Part shown: in pieces, positions 25,259-33,318 of the stretch | Position numbering within the stretch: the stretch's first letter is position 1 | Layout of the letters: the number at the start of each line of letters is the position of its first letter | Assembly (NCBI GenBank): GCA_013393415.1 | Contig: JABXHI010000046.1 | Span: 1 to 39,604 of the forward strand | Source: Micrococcaceae bacterium | Lineage (GTDB): Bacteria; Actinomycetota; Actinomycetes; Actinomycetales; Micrococcaceae | DNA: 39,604 nucleotides | Direction of reading: 5' to 3' | Translations under genes and position numbers: made by a program | The notes under the pieces: model-generated | Seen by the model: the letters and a program-made list of their open reading frames with translations, nothing else | Told to the model about the DNA's origin: nothing | The model's database searches: none

Positions 25259-25410
25259 GGACGGTGGCTCCTGGGGAAATTGATGTTCCGGCATTGATCG
25301 GTACGACAGACCGAGCAGCGTGCGTGTGGTCGGCCGTACCGGAACTGTAGTGGCTGCGTTTAGGCAACCTGGTATATGCGGATCTCCGGGTCGGCACTTA
25401 GGTACGGGAT
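25259..25410. other. upstream region of MFS gene
   Basis: No gene is supported. Open frames here are extensions of the MFS frame without start signals. No clear promoter was found. Confidence 0.3.
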
Positions 25411-25622
25411 AATCCGCCGACGACGTCGGAAGTGAACAGCTCAGTCGACAGGTAGGCGTCATCGACCTGCAAGGTGATCTGGAGATATGCAGCCATTATG
25501 CGCCTCACTTTCGTAGACAGATGTACTGGGCCTCGACCGAGACGGCCGACGCCTTTGCAGGGCATGTTGAAGGCGCCATCCGTGCTGGGCTCACCGCTGC
25601 CCGACAGGTCATGGAGTCGTAG
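25411..25622 (+). pseudogene. remnant of flavin amine oxidase (C-terminus)
   Basis: After a stop at 25410 the plus-strand frame reads to a TAG at 25620-25622. Its last 40 residues include YWASTETADAFAGHVEGAI, then RAGLTAARQVMES. This is the C-terminal signature of FAD-dependent monoamine oxidases (W-AGTE-T..-GH-EGA-RSG), which forms part of the FAD site. The remaining ~400 residues are absent and the upstream sequence is not protein-like for this family. No start codon with a ribosome site is present. Confidence 0.5.
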
Positions 25623-25665
25623 GGCTCAGAAGTTATCGGGTGGCGTCGCTGGGCCAGTGACACGA

Positions 25666-26658
25666 TTACATCAGACAGCCGTCGAGCACTGCTTGGAGAT
25701 AGGGCAGATGCACGATGACGCTGCCGGCCAACAGGATGCCCACCGCTGTGAACATTGCGGTCATGGCTACCGCGCCGTGTTTGCCATTGGGTGGTGCAAT
25801 GAGATGTCGGATCCGATCGATGCCTGCCGCGTGCAGCGCCACGGAGCCACAGGGGCCATGCGCTGCAGCGGGACCGGATTTCTCGCCGATCTTTAGTAAC
25901 GCACTGGCCAATATTGGCGTACTGGTCTGCTCACGAGCGGCATTGTCTGCAGCCATTTCGAGGTAGTGCGGAATTGCGGCGTTGATGGTCGACACGAGCG
26001 GGATCCAACGCAGCGGTCTCGTCGCTCCATGCAGGATGTTTAAGATGATGTGATGGCGCTGGCGCAGATGGGCGGCTTCGTGCGTGATGACCGCGGTCAG
26101 TTCGTCGTGGCTGAGCAACTCCAACAGGGCGGTAGACACGACGATGCCCCCGGCACGATGTGTCAGTGTGAAGGCCGTTGGTTGGTCATGGGGGATCACG
26201 GTGACTGGTTGTCCGGCAAGCTGCGTTTGGGTGGCTCCTGCACGCAAGGTATCGTAAAGTTCGCGACGCTGTTTCGCGTTGCGACGGAAGGTACGGTAGC
26301 CGCTGAGCAGCATGGCCAACACCAGGAGCAGAGGTAGCGTCAGCAGCAGGACAACCGGTATGAAGGTGTCAAACGATAGTCCGGCTGGCAAGGGATTTGC
26401 GGCGTCGAGACAGCGTTGACACACCACTGCTGAATTGCCGGGCATCAGTCCGCTGGGGCCAGATAACCCCCATGCGAGCATGGGCCCAAGGGCTGCGAAG
26501 CCTACGAGCCAGGTGGCCAGCGTCGTCAATAGGACTCCGACCGCAAGGCGTGGTTTGAGCATTAGCGCTGGGGCAGCCTTGCGGATCACGGCTCCGCCGG
26601 CTAGCCCGCTGACTAGCACGGTTACCGAGAGCACTGCGACCATGATGAGTGTCGTCAT
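25666..26658 (-). CDS. M56-family membrane metallopeptidase (BlaR1-like, no sensor domain)
   Basis: This 330-aa membrane protease carries the zinc motif HEAAH (residues 193-197) in the context ELTAVITHEAAHLRQRHH, typical of peptidase family M56. Four or so membrane helices are expected: two near the N-terminus, one at about 100-120 and one at the C-terminus. The C-terminal penicillin-binding sensor of true BlaR1 is missing. The start overlaps the BlaI stop by four bases. By analogy it would cleave BlaI, directly or indirectly, on an envelope signal. The signal is not obvious, and the redox genes around it suggest thiol or cell-wall stress. Confidence 0.9.
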   Translation of the reverse strand: MTTLIMVAVLSVTVLVSGLAGGAVIRKAAPALMLKPRLAVGVLLTTLATWLVGFAALGPMLAWGLSGPSGLMPGNSAVVCQRCLDAANPLPAGLSFDTFIPVVLLLTLPLLLVLAMLLSGYRTFRRNAKQRRELYDTLRAGATQTQLAGQPVTVIPHDQPTAFTLTHRAGGIVVSTALLELLSHDELTAVITHEAAHLRQRHHIILNILHGATRPLRWIPLVSTINAAIPHYLEMAADNAAREQTSTPILASALLKIGEKSGPAAAHGPCGSVALHAAGIDRIRHLIAPPNGKHGAVAMTAMFTAVGILLAGSVIVHLPYLQAVLDGCLM

Positions 26659-27017
26659 GGTTGCCCCAAATAATTGCGCAACATTTGCAAGCCGTCTTCA
26701 GGCATATCTTGCACGAAATGCAGGATCGAGGCGGCTTTGTCGTGACTCGTGTCCAGTGCTTGGTGCATCTGTCGGGCAATGTATTCTTCGCGACCCACTT
26801 GCGGAACATAAAACACGAACCGTCCGTCGTGCTGGCTGCGCACCATATTTTTCGTCCGGAGGTTTTGCATCACGGTGGCGATCGTCGTATAAGCCGGGCT
26901 GGAGGGGAGAGCATCCATGACCTGGCGGACGCTGCGCGGGTGAGCTTGCCATAGCAAGCTCATAACCTGCTGTTCCAGTTCGCCCAGTTGAGGGGCTCCA
27001 TGGGGCGACGTTGTCAT
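26655..27017 (-). CDS. BlaI/MecI-family repressor
   Basis: This 120-aa winged-helix repressor shows LGELEQQVMSLLWQ, RQVMDALPSSPAYTTIATVM (recognition helix region) and LRTKNMVRSQHDGRFVFYVP, then a dimerisation helix. The start at 27017 is supported by the four-base ATGA overlap with the upstream CxxC membrane protein gene. It probably binds the palindrome at 27569-27585 and controls this operon and the divergent thioredoxin operon. Family members are inactivated by proteolysis triggered by an M56 partner, here the next gene. Confidence 0.93.
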   Translation of the reverse strand: MTTSPHGAPQLGELEQQVMSLLWQAHPRSVRQVMDALPSSPAYTTIATVMQNLRTKNMVRSQHDGRFVFYVPQVGREEYIARQMHQALDTSHDKAASILHFVQDMPEDGLQMLRNYLGQP

Positions 27018-27562
27018 AAGCCGGCGTTTTCCGTTTCTCGAGTCAAGCGTGGTTCCAATGATTTGGCCGGTGACACACTGCAAAGAACTTGTCCTTTGAG
27101 GCGCCACACGAGGGCAATACCGGTCAGCAACAGCGCTGCGATGCCCAAAAAGGGCTGAATCGGGGTGAAGTATGTAATCGCCCCAGAGTAGCCGAATGCC
27201 ATCAATGCTAACTTATTGCACACCGGGCAGCCCACCGCGAACCACGAAAGCAATCCACCGACCACGCCAAACTTTCCCTGCCGCGACTGCGGATCGGCTA
27301 CTTCGTCGTCAGCGGAAGCCGTCGATGCACTCGGGCGAATATAGGTGGCCAACAACATGCCACCGAGCACCGAGGTGATGATCCAGACCGGATAGTTCCA
27401 CCACACGGGAGGGATGTCACGGGCAAATAATGGATTTGGGATCAGGACCGTAGCGATGCCGATGAGCAGACCGATGCCAATGGCGGCGAGTGCGGCAACG
27501 AGTATTTGACGCCGGTTCCATTGCCGCAGCGCCTGTTGAGCGTATCCGAAAGTCTTGAACAT
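27014..27562 (-). CDS. membrane protein with GCPVCNK motif
   Basis: This 182-aa membrane protein has four predicted helices: residues about 20-40, 58-75, 100-112 and 133-153. A CPVC pair (C112, C115) lies at the membrane boundary in the context AVGCPVCNKLALMAFGYSGA. This motif occurs in a group of actinobacterial membrane proteins near thioredoxin-like genes; the cysteines suggest a redox or metal role, but the function is not established. It is the first gene of the BlaI/M56 operon. The ATG is only seven bases from the operator, so its mRNA leader must be very short. No Shine-Dalgarno site is seen. Confidence 0.8.
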   Translation of the reverse strand: MFKTFGYAQQALRQWNRRQILVAALAAIGIGLLIGIATVLIPNPLFARDIPPVWWNYPVWIITSVLGGMLLATYIRPSASTASADDEVADPQSRQGKFGVVGGLLSWFAVGCPVCNKLALMAFGYSGAITYFTPIQPFLGIAALLLTGIALVWRLKGQVLCSVSPAKSLEPRLTRETENAGL

Positions 27563-27568
27563 GCTATC

Positions 27569-27585
27569 TACTATGCCTCATAGTA
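27569..27585. promoter_or_regulatory. perfect BlaI-type operator in divergent promoter region
   Basis: TACTATG-CCT-CATAGTA is an exact 7-3-7 palindrome, similar to the TACTA...TAGTA sites of actinobacterial BlaI proteins. A half-site TATAGTA follows at 27595-27601. TATAGT at 27595-27600 can serve as a -10 box rightward. The site sits between the start of the BlaI operon (27562) and the DsbA-like gene (27679). Confidence 0.7.
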
Positions 27586-27678
27586 ACGAACATGTATAGT
27601 AGCCCACTGAATCGTTACTCTTTCGGATAGAAGACAAGGTGCTCTGCGGAGCACTGCGTCGAGTTGCAAGGAACAGTT

Positions 27679-28440
27679 TTGACACAGCAATCCTCCCGCT
27701 CCACACCCCCGTGGTTGCTGCCTACCGTCGTGGGCGCCCTCGCAGTAGTTGTTATCGCACTGGCATATTTTATGTTCGCCGGTTCCGATGATGCGAAGCA
27801 GTCTGGCGCTACGGACAACACGGAGGCCACCGGCGACAGTGGCGGCGTTGTTGACGTTGCTCCACAATCAGAAGGCGACCAAGTCGATCTGAGCCACGTG
27901 GAACAACGCGACACCGAAGATCCATTGAGCATCGGCAGTGTCGATGCTCCGGTGGCGATGGTGGTGTTCTCGGATTATCAGTGCCCGTTTTGCGCCACAT
28001 GGAGCCACGAGACATTGCCGGTCATGATGGACTACGTTGAAGACGACGAATTGCGCATCGAATGGCGCGACCTCAATGTCTACGGCACGGACTCCGAACG
28101 AGCATCGAAGGCGGCATACGCGGCTGCACTCCAAGACACTTTTTGGGAATACCACGATGCATTATATCCCGATGGTGAAATCCGCGACGCTGCCGATCTG
28201 AGCGACGACGCTCTCGTTGAACTAGCCGCCGACCTTGGATTAGACACCGAGCAGTTTACTCAGGATATGCAATCTGAACAGGTACAAGAACAGATAACGG
28301 CGAACGAGAGTTTAGGCACCGAACTGGGTGCCTATTCCACGCCGTCGTTCATTGTGGATGGTGAGCCAATGGTTGGGGCACAACCCACTGACGTGTTTGT
28401 GGACGCCGTTGATGAAGCTGTTGCTCAGGCATTCGGGTAG
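27679..28440 (+). CDS. DsbA-like thioredoxin-fold protein, membrane-anchored
   Basis: This 253-aa protein has an N-terminal membrane anchor (PPWLLPTVVGALAVVVIALA, residues about 12-32), an acidic linker and a DsbA-like domain from about residue 85. The active site is CPFC (C102-C105) in VFSDYQCPFCATWS, and the cis-proline loop is STPSFIVDG near residue 222. It probably catalyses disulfide formation or reduction outside the membrane. The start is TTG at 27679, with AAGGA six to seven bases upstream; TTG at 27664 lacks a site. The lipoprotein gene follows after three bases. The BlaI operator upstream suggests shared control with the divergent operon. Confidence 0.9.
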   Translation: MTQQSSRSTPPWLLPTVVGALAVVVIALAYFMFAGSDDAKQSGATDNTEATGDSGGVVDVAPQSEGDQVDLSHVEQRDTEDPLSIGSVDAPVAMVVFSDYQCPFCATWSHETLPVMMDYVEDDELRIEWRDLNVYGTDSERASKAAYAAALQDTFWEYHDALYPDGEIRDAADLSDDALVELAADLGLDTEQFTQDMQSEQVQEQITANESLGTELGAYSTPSFIVDGEPMVGAQPTDVFVDAVDEAVAQAFG

Positions 28441-28443
28441 AAG

Positions 28444-29667
28444 ATGCGCAGTAGAGTCACATCACCCGTCCGTATCGGGGTCGTCCTCACCGCCGCAGTG
28501 GTGCTCAGTGCATGTAGTTCGGGCCAGCAAACCGAGCTGTTGCCGGACTATGAACCGGAGCCACAGCAAGTGAACAGCCCGGCTGTCACCACCGATACAT
28601 CGGCACTGCGGTTACCCTTACAGTTAGCCGAAGGGCAAGTGGTCGCACCCGGTTGGCGCACGCCACCGCACACCGCCGACGGGGTGTCGTTGTCAGCAGA
28701 ACATCACGAGGACGTGCTGACGTTTCGTGCTGTGGATGCAACCGGCACGGTGCTGTGGGAGGCCCAACGACCGCTCAGTTGCACCGGGTTTACGTTGACC
28801 TCTGATGGCGACCAGTATTTGGCGGTCCTGACGGATATCGACGCTGAGGTCCAAACGTTTGGGCACACCGTGGCTTCCGGATACGACCTGCACTCTGGTG
28901 AGCAGATATGGGGGCCGGTAGAGGTGCCAGGCCCGCATCAGGGTCCCGGCACAGTATTTGCGTCGCCGCCCGAAGCGGCCATGGGAAGCAATGGGCCCAA
29001 AGTGGTCTTGGATCCTGCGACTGGCGAAGTGCTGCTGGATGAGCGCAACACGCAGGACATCCGTATCTTGGGGGAGTTCTACGCCACCATTCTCGTGGCG
29101 CACGACGGCGACGTGAAGGCCTACGCCGCGTCCACCTTGGCAGATTCGGGTTTGGACGGTGACCCGCAGTGGAGCTTGCCCATTGCCGACCACCAGTGGG
29201 ACGAAGAGCAGCTGAGTGTGAGCGTGCCCAGCCCGAATCCGGGGCTGGAAGACGATGCGGGAGCCGTACTGATCGGCACCGATTCCACCGATCGCGCGCT
29301 GGTTCGCCTGGGTGATGGGCAGCTGCTGGCTGAAGAACTTTCCGATGCAGGACAGGATCCCTCGAGTCAGACCTGGGTGACCTTGGGGCAGGAACTTTCC
29401 GGCTACGACGCCGAGGGAGAGCTGCTATTTCAGGAACCGCAGGAAGGACTCGAACTCGTCGGCGTCGGTGCGGCGATTGCCTATGTGGAAAATCCGGACG
29501 GCGATATTGAAGCACGCAATGTGATCACCGGTGCCTTGAGTCGATCCTACGATCCACAAGATACCGGTGAGCTGGTCGTCCCGCACATGATTGAAACAGA
29601 TGGTGCTGCGATTCTGGAAGGGCCAGATAGTTATTATCTGGTCCCGGGCGCTGAGGGGTCTGAGTAA
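28444..29667 (+). CDS. lipoprotein with PQQ/WD40-like beta-propeller
   Basis: This 407-aa protein starts with a lipoprotein signal (MRSRVTSPVRIGVVLTAAVV, lipobox LSAC near residue 24). The mature part contains repeated beta-propeller blades, such as FRAVDATGTVLWEAQRPL, YDLHSGEQIWGPVEV, VLDPATGEVLLDER and GYDAEGELLFQEP, each ending in a W or hydrophobic position as in PQQ-like repeats. It is probably a surface scaffold, not an enzyme. It follows the DsbA-like gene by three bases, so the two form an operon, and it may be a folding client or partner of that protein. A strong hairpin follows the gene. Confidence 0.78.
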   Translation: MRSRVTSPVRIGVVLTAAVVLSACSSGQQTELLPDYEPEPQQVNSPAVTTDTSALRLPLQLAEGQVVAPGWRTPPHTADGVSLSAEHHEDVLTFRAVDATGTVLWEAQRPLSCTGFTLTSDGDQYLAVLTDIDAEVQTFGHTVASGYDLHSGEQIWGPVEVPGPHQGPGTVFASPPEAAMGSNGPKVVLDPATGEVLLDERNTQDIRILGEFYATILVAHDGDVKAYAASTLADSGLDGDPQWSLPIADHQWDEEQLSVSVPSPNPGLEDDAGAVLIGTDSTDRALVRLGDGQLLAEELSDAGQDPSSQTWVTLGQELSGYDAEGELLFQEPQEGLELVGVGAAIAYVENPDGDIEARNVITGALSRSYDPQDTGELVVPHMIETDGAAILEGPDSYYLVPGAEGSE

Positions 29668-29671
29668 CGCA

Positions 29672-29711
29672 TCGGCCCCAGATGTCGTGTGAACACGAGA
29701 CCTGGGGCCGA
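29672..29711. terminator. bidirectional terminator hairpin
   Basis: TCGGCCCCAG (29672-29681) and CTGGGGCCGA (29702-29711) pair perfectly. Inner bases TCGTG/CACGA extend the stem, so 17 of 20 positions pair. It lies between two convergent genes. T tracts are short, as is common in high-GC genomes. Confidence 0.8.
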
Positions 29712-29729
29712 GGGGTTGTCTTGCGACGC

Positions 29730-30680
29730 TTAGTGGTGGCTGCGGCTCATAAACAACGCTGAACCACCAACGACTAGTAGCAGAACCGCTACGGAAGCAA
29801 ACAGCAAAACGCTGTTGGCGCCGGTATTGGCCAGGTCGCCATTATAGGCGGACTCGCCAAGCTCTGCTGGTGGTTGCTCGCCTGGGCTGTCCGTCTCTGG
29901 TGTCTCGGTCTCCGGTGCAGGATTATTGGAGTAGACCTCGAAGGCTCCGTTCAAGGTATTCTCGGCCTCGTCACCGTAGCTGGCAACGACATCGTAGGCA
30001 CCAATGTAGGTGTCGATTCCCGCGGAGTTCAGGCCGGCCACGTGCCATTGGGCCACGCCGTCATCATTGGCAACAGCAGTGTGTTCGTATGGTTGCACGT
30101 TCTCGGAGCGTGGCGTGACGGTGAACTGCACTTGTTCGCCGGGCTCTAAGCCATCGACGCGCAGCAGCACGCCACGTTCAGCATCCTTGTCAGAGCCGAT
30201 GAAGTCCTCCACGGCGATACGCTGTGGCTCAATACTCAGTGAAGGATCGAGTGGAGCCTCTGGATCAGAAGGATCCGTTGGGTCGGTTGGATCCGAAGGC
30301 TCCTCTGGATCTGTAGGCTCCTCTGGGTCTGTAGGTTCCTCAGTGTCACCAGCGGTCAGGGACAAACCAAACAGCACCGGATCGTGGTCCGACGCACGGT
30401 ACGGGCCGGGTTCGTAGATTTCCTGCTGTGCAGGCTGTTTGAATTCGGTGGTGTAATCAAAGATTGGCACTTCATCCGAGTTTGCATGCCATGAGGTCGC
30501 ACCGGTGATGAATGGCATCAGTTCTTCGCCGGCCATCGCGTAGTCGAGGTAGCCCAGTTGGCCATCGAAAACATACGAGTAGGCTTCTGCACCGTCGAAG
30601 TGCGCCCGCAGATCCGTGTAGCCACCGTCTTGCAGTGCCGCAATCGGTGCCTCCTGGTCACCAACCCGGACCACCAGCAT
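29730..30680 (-). CDS. C-terminal part of sortase-anchored extracellular nuclease/phosphatase (5'-truncated)
   Basis: These 316 residues are the end of a large surface enzyme of the ExeM/NucH kind. The catalytic endonuclease/exonuclease/phosphatase domain ends in YRASDHDPVLFGL (residues about 94-106). A Pro/Glu/Asp repeat linker (DPEEPTDPEEPSDPTD and onwards, about 112-140), an Ig-like domain and the sorting signal LANTG (283-287) follow, with a hydrophobic helix and RSHH tail. LAxTG is the motif for class E sortases. Full-length members have several hundred more residues before this point, including most catalytic residues. Here the frame stops abruptly at about 30680, where an RHS gene begins on the other strand. 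The in-frame ATG at 30680 has no ribosome site. Confidence 0.8.
   Translation of the reverse strand: MLVVRVGDQEAPIAALQDGGYTDLRAHFDGAEAYSYVFDGQLGYLDYAMAGEELMPFITGATSWHANSDEVPIFDYTTEFKQPAQQEIYEPGPYRASDHDPVLFGLSLTAGDTEEPTDPEEPTDPEEPSDPTDPTDPSDPEAPLDPSLSIEPQRIAVEDFIGSDKDAERGVLLRVDGLEPGEQVQFTVTPRSENVQPYEHTAVANDDGVAQWHVAGLNSAGIDTYIGAYDVVASYGDEAENTLNGAFEVYSNNPAPETETPETDSPGEQPPAELGESAYNGDLANTGANSVLLFASVAVLLLVVGGSALFMSRSHH
30270..30345 (-). repeat. coding repeat of DPEEPT/DPTDPS units
   Basis: A low-complexity tract encodes alternating Asp/Pro/Glu/Thr/Ser units as a wall-spanning linker in the nuclease. On the plus strand it reads as GGATCYGWNGG-like repeats. Such tracts vary in copy number by slippage. 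Confidence 0.6.
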
Positions 30681-30682
30681 CG

Positions 30683-33310
30683 CGTGTCATCGCTCGAACG
30701 AACCCGGCCGGCGACGTCACCACGATCGACTACGACGCCGCTGGCCGTGTGACTCGAGAAACCATTCCCGGCGTTGGGGCAGCCCGCTACCGGTATGACA
30801 AACTCGGGCGTATCGTTGGCGCTCAAGATTCTCGCTACGGCCAGCGAACGTTCGGGTACGATGCCGCAGGGCAGTTGATTAAAGTTGTCAACGGTGTCGG
30901 CGGCGTCACTCGGTATGAATACGACCAGCGCGGTCGGATGGTCAAGATCATTGACCCGACCGGTGGCGTGACTAAGCGCACCTATACGCACTTGGATCAT
31001 CTCGCTTCCTCGACTGACCCTTTGGGCCGAGCCACCACCGCAATCTATGATGCTGCTGGTCGCCAGCTGTCGCAGACCGATCCAGATGGCAACATCACAG
31101 AATGGACCCACGACGAGGCCGGCCGCGAGACGGGGATGAAGGTCAACGGGTGCTGGATCGTCCAGCTGGCACCTGATGCTCGCTCACGAACAACAACTAT
31201 CGCCGACTATACGCACGATGACCACGAGGTCACCCACACACTGACCTACAGTCGCCTCGGGCAGCTCATTGAACGTGTCACCGCCATCGATGGTCAGGCG
31301 CGCACCACGCAGTGGGATTACGATGCCGACGGCAGACGCACAGCGCTGGTGGATGCCGATGGTGCACGCACCGAGTACCAGCGCGATATGACCGGTCGGA
31401 TCAGCCAGATCAGCCACTCTACACTGGGCGACATCCAGCTGGCCTATGATGCTGCCGGGCGCATTCGCGAGGCACTAGCCGGGAATCAAATCCAAACGTG
31501 GGAACACGTGGATGGGTTCTCAGCCGTTCACACGCGCACCGATCCTTCGGGAGTATCGGTGACCCGCATTACCCGGGATGACTCCGGCCGGATCGTCCAA
31601 TTGGATGGCCCCGATGGCATCACCGAATACCTCTACGACAACGCCTGTCAACTGACCCACGCCAAAAGTGCCGCTGGGACATGCTCATGGACCTATGACC
31701 TGGGCGGGCGCCTGGTCAATGAGGCAACACCGGCAGGCCAGCGCGCACTGGATTACGATGCCGCCGGTCAGTTGGTGACCGTCACTGAACCCGATGGCAC
31801 CCAGGTCGACTATCACTACGATGGCCAGGGTCGGCGAGTCCGCGCCGCCAGCACCGAAGGTACTACGCATTATTCGTGGGATGCCCGCGGCTGGTTAGCC
31901 AAGATTATCGACCAGGACGCTGAGGGACAACACCGGACGGATCTGTGGGTTAACGCGCTCGGCGAGCTGGCTGAAGTTGATGGCACTGGGTTGCAGTGGG
32001 ATATTGCAGCCGGGACGCCAAACCTCATCGGGGTTGAAGCTACCCCGGTGTTTCAAGGTCCAGCTGGGCTAACCGGTATAGGAAACCAGTGGGAACCTTC
32101 TGGTTGGCGTGCGGCTCGTGCCACTGCGACGGACGATCCGTGGCAGGTGTTGGCTGCGGCGTCTGGTGCCAGCGGTGGCCTGCCTGGTGGTCTTGGCCTG
32201 ACTGCCGATGGTGGGGTCCAGGTTGCTGGGCTGGAATGGATGGGCGCTCGCGCTTATGATCCGGTAGCTCGTGGGTTCTTGTCGGTTGACCCGTTAGCGC
32301 CGCCGGTCGGTGCGGGCTGGTCGGCGAATCCGTATTCGTATGCGGGCAACGACCCATTACATGCCATCGACCCACACGGATTAGCACCGGTCACCGATGC
32401 TGAACTCCAAGCCTACTCGGAGAGCCTGCAGGGACCATTGGCGAATGCAGCGGGTGCAGTCGGCGACTGGTGGTCCAATAACTGGGAATACGTCGCTCCC
32501 GGTGCCGCGATTGCGGTGGGAGTTGGGGTGATGGCCACCGGCGTTGGTGGACCACTGGGAGCTGCCATGATCTCTGGTGCGCTCATCTCCGGTGGGGTTT
32601 CAACCGGCACGCAGAAATATTCCAACGGTAGTGTTGATTGGGCAACCGTCGGTAAAGAAACCCTTATTGGCGGTGCGATGGGTGGTCTGGGAGCCGGAGC
32701 CTCGAACCTGACGAGCTCACTGTTGTTGCGACAATCCTCCAGCGTACGAACTGCAGCTGCGACGCACGCTAGTCAAAGTACGGTCAGTCGGGCGGGCAAT
32801 GGCTTCACCGCCATGTTAAACGGCAACACGAAACTGGCTGCTGCGGCCCGCATCGAGGCCCGCACCAGCCAAAATATGCAGGTAGATAACCTCGTGCGCA
32901 GCGTTGCCGGAGATACTGTCTCAACTATGACGACCGCCAACGCAAGCTATCTGACCGATGTTGCAACCGATTCGAACAAGGACTTTAGCGTGGAAGGGCT
33001 CATCGTAGCCAACGGAGAAGGTCTCTTTAAGTCAACTCTCACCGGTACGATGAACCTTGGCACCGGCGGCTTCAGAATATCAAACGACATGCCGACTTCG
33101 AACGGTCTTGGCGCATTCAGTCGCGATGTCGGTACGAATATGGCAACGGATTCCTTGACGAACTATGTTGGATGGCAAATGCAAGATCATGTTCATGGTG
33201 GCGTGACATCGCAAGATCGAACTGCCGATACCTTCAATTCTGGGTTGACCAACGTTGGATCGGGTCTTCATCAGAGTTTCCCGAGCTTACATATCCATCA
33301 GGGAGGTTAG
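30683..33310 (+). CDS. RHS/YD-repeat toxin protein, 5'-truncated
   Basis: From the CGT at 30683 the frame encodes about 875 residues of RHS protein. YD repeats come first (TTIDYDAAGRVTRET, YRYDKLGRIVGAQDS, YEYDQRGRMVKIIDP, and many more). The RHS core end follows, at ARAYDPVARGFLSVDPLAPP and NPYSYAGNDPLHAIDPHG (ending near 32380). A variable tail of about 310 residues follows, with a glycine-rich hydrophobic pre-toxin segment and then a C-terminal domain I do not recognise (no HNH, ADP-ribosyltransferase or deaminase motif visible). The N-terminal secretion part is missing; the frame is open to 30512 only as antisense of the nuclease gene. RHS proteins form a shell around a toxin. The following gene is a likely immunity gene. 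It may be an orphan tail cassette. Confidence 0.85.
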   Translation, partial: RVIARTNPAGDVTTIDYDAAGRVTRETIPGVGAARYRYDKLGRIVGAQDSRYGQRTFGYDAAGQLIKVVNGVGGVTRYEYDQRGRMVKIIDPTGGVTKRTYTHLDHLASSTDPLGRATTAIYDAAGRQLSQTDPDGNITEWTHDEAGRETGMKVNGCWIVQLAPDARSRTTTIADYTHDDHEVTHTLTYSRLGQLIERVTAIDGQARTTQWDYDADGRRTALVDADGARTEYQRDMTGRISQISHSTLGDIQLAYDAAGRIREALAGNQIQTWEHVDGFSAVHTRTDPSGVSVTRITRDDSGRIVQLDGPDGITEYLYDNACQLTHAKSAAGTCSWTYDLGGRLVNEATPAGQRALDYDAAGQLVTVTEPDGTQVDYHYDGQGRRVRAASTEGTTHYSWDARGWLAKIIDQDAEGQHRTDLWVNALGELAEVDGTGLQWDIAAGTPNLIGVEATPVFQGPAGLTGIGNQWEPSGWRAARATATDDPWQVLAAASGASGGLPGGLGLTADGGVQVAGLEWMGARAYDPVARGFLSVDPLAPPVGAGWSANPYSYAGNDPLHAIDPHGLAPVTDAELQAYSESLQGPLANAAGAVGDWWSNNWEYVAPGAAIAVGVGVMATGVGGPLGAAMISGALISGGVSTGTQKYSNGSVDWATVGKETLIGGAMGGLGAGASNLTSSLLLRQSSSVRTAAATHASQSTVSRAGNGFTAMLNGNTKLAAAARIEARTSQNMQVDNLVRSVAGDTVSTMTTANASYLTDVATDSNKDFSVEGLIVANGEGLFKSTLTGTMNLGTGGFRISNDMPTSNGLGAFSRDVGTNMATDSLTNYVGWQMQDHVHGGVTSQDRTADTFNSGLTNVGSGLHQSFPSLHIHQGG

Positions 33311-33318
33311 TAAAGCCC

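Noticed and set aside
30270-30345. CRISPR-like array
   Set aside because: The short repeated units are in frame and encode an Asp/Pro/Glu/Thr linker of the nuclease; there are no spacers.
30512-30682. RHS gene starting at 30512
   Set aside because: The first 57 codons are antisense to the nuclease gene and have no RHS character; the YD-repeat sequence begins at 30683.
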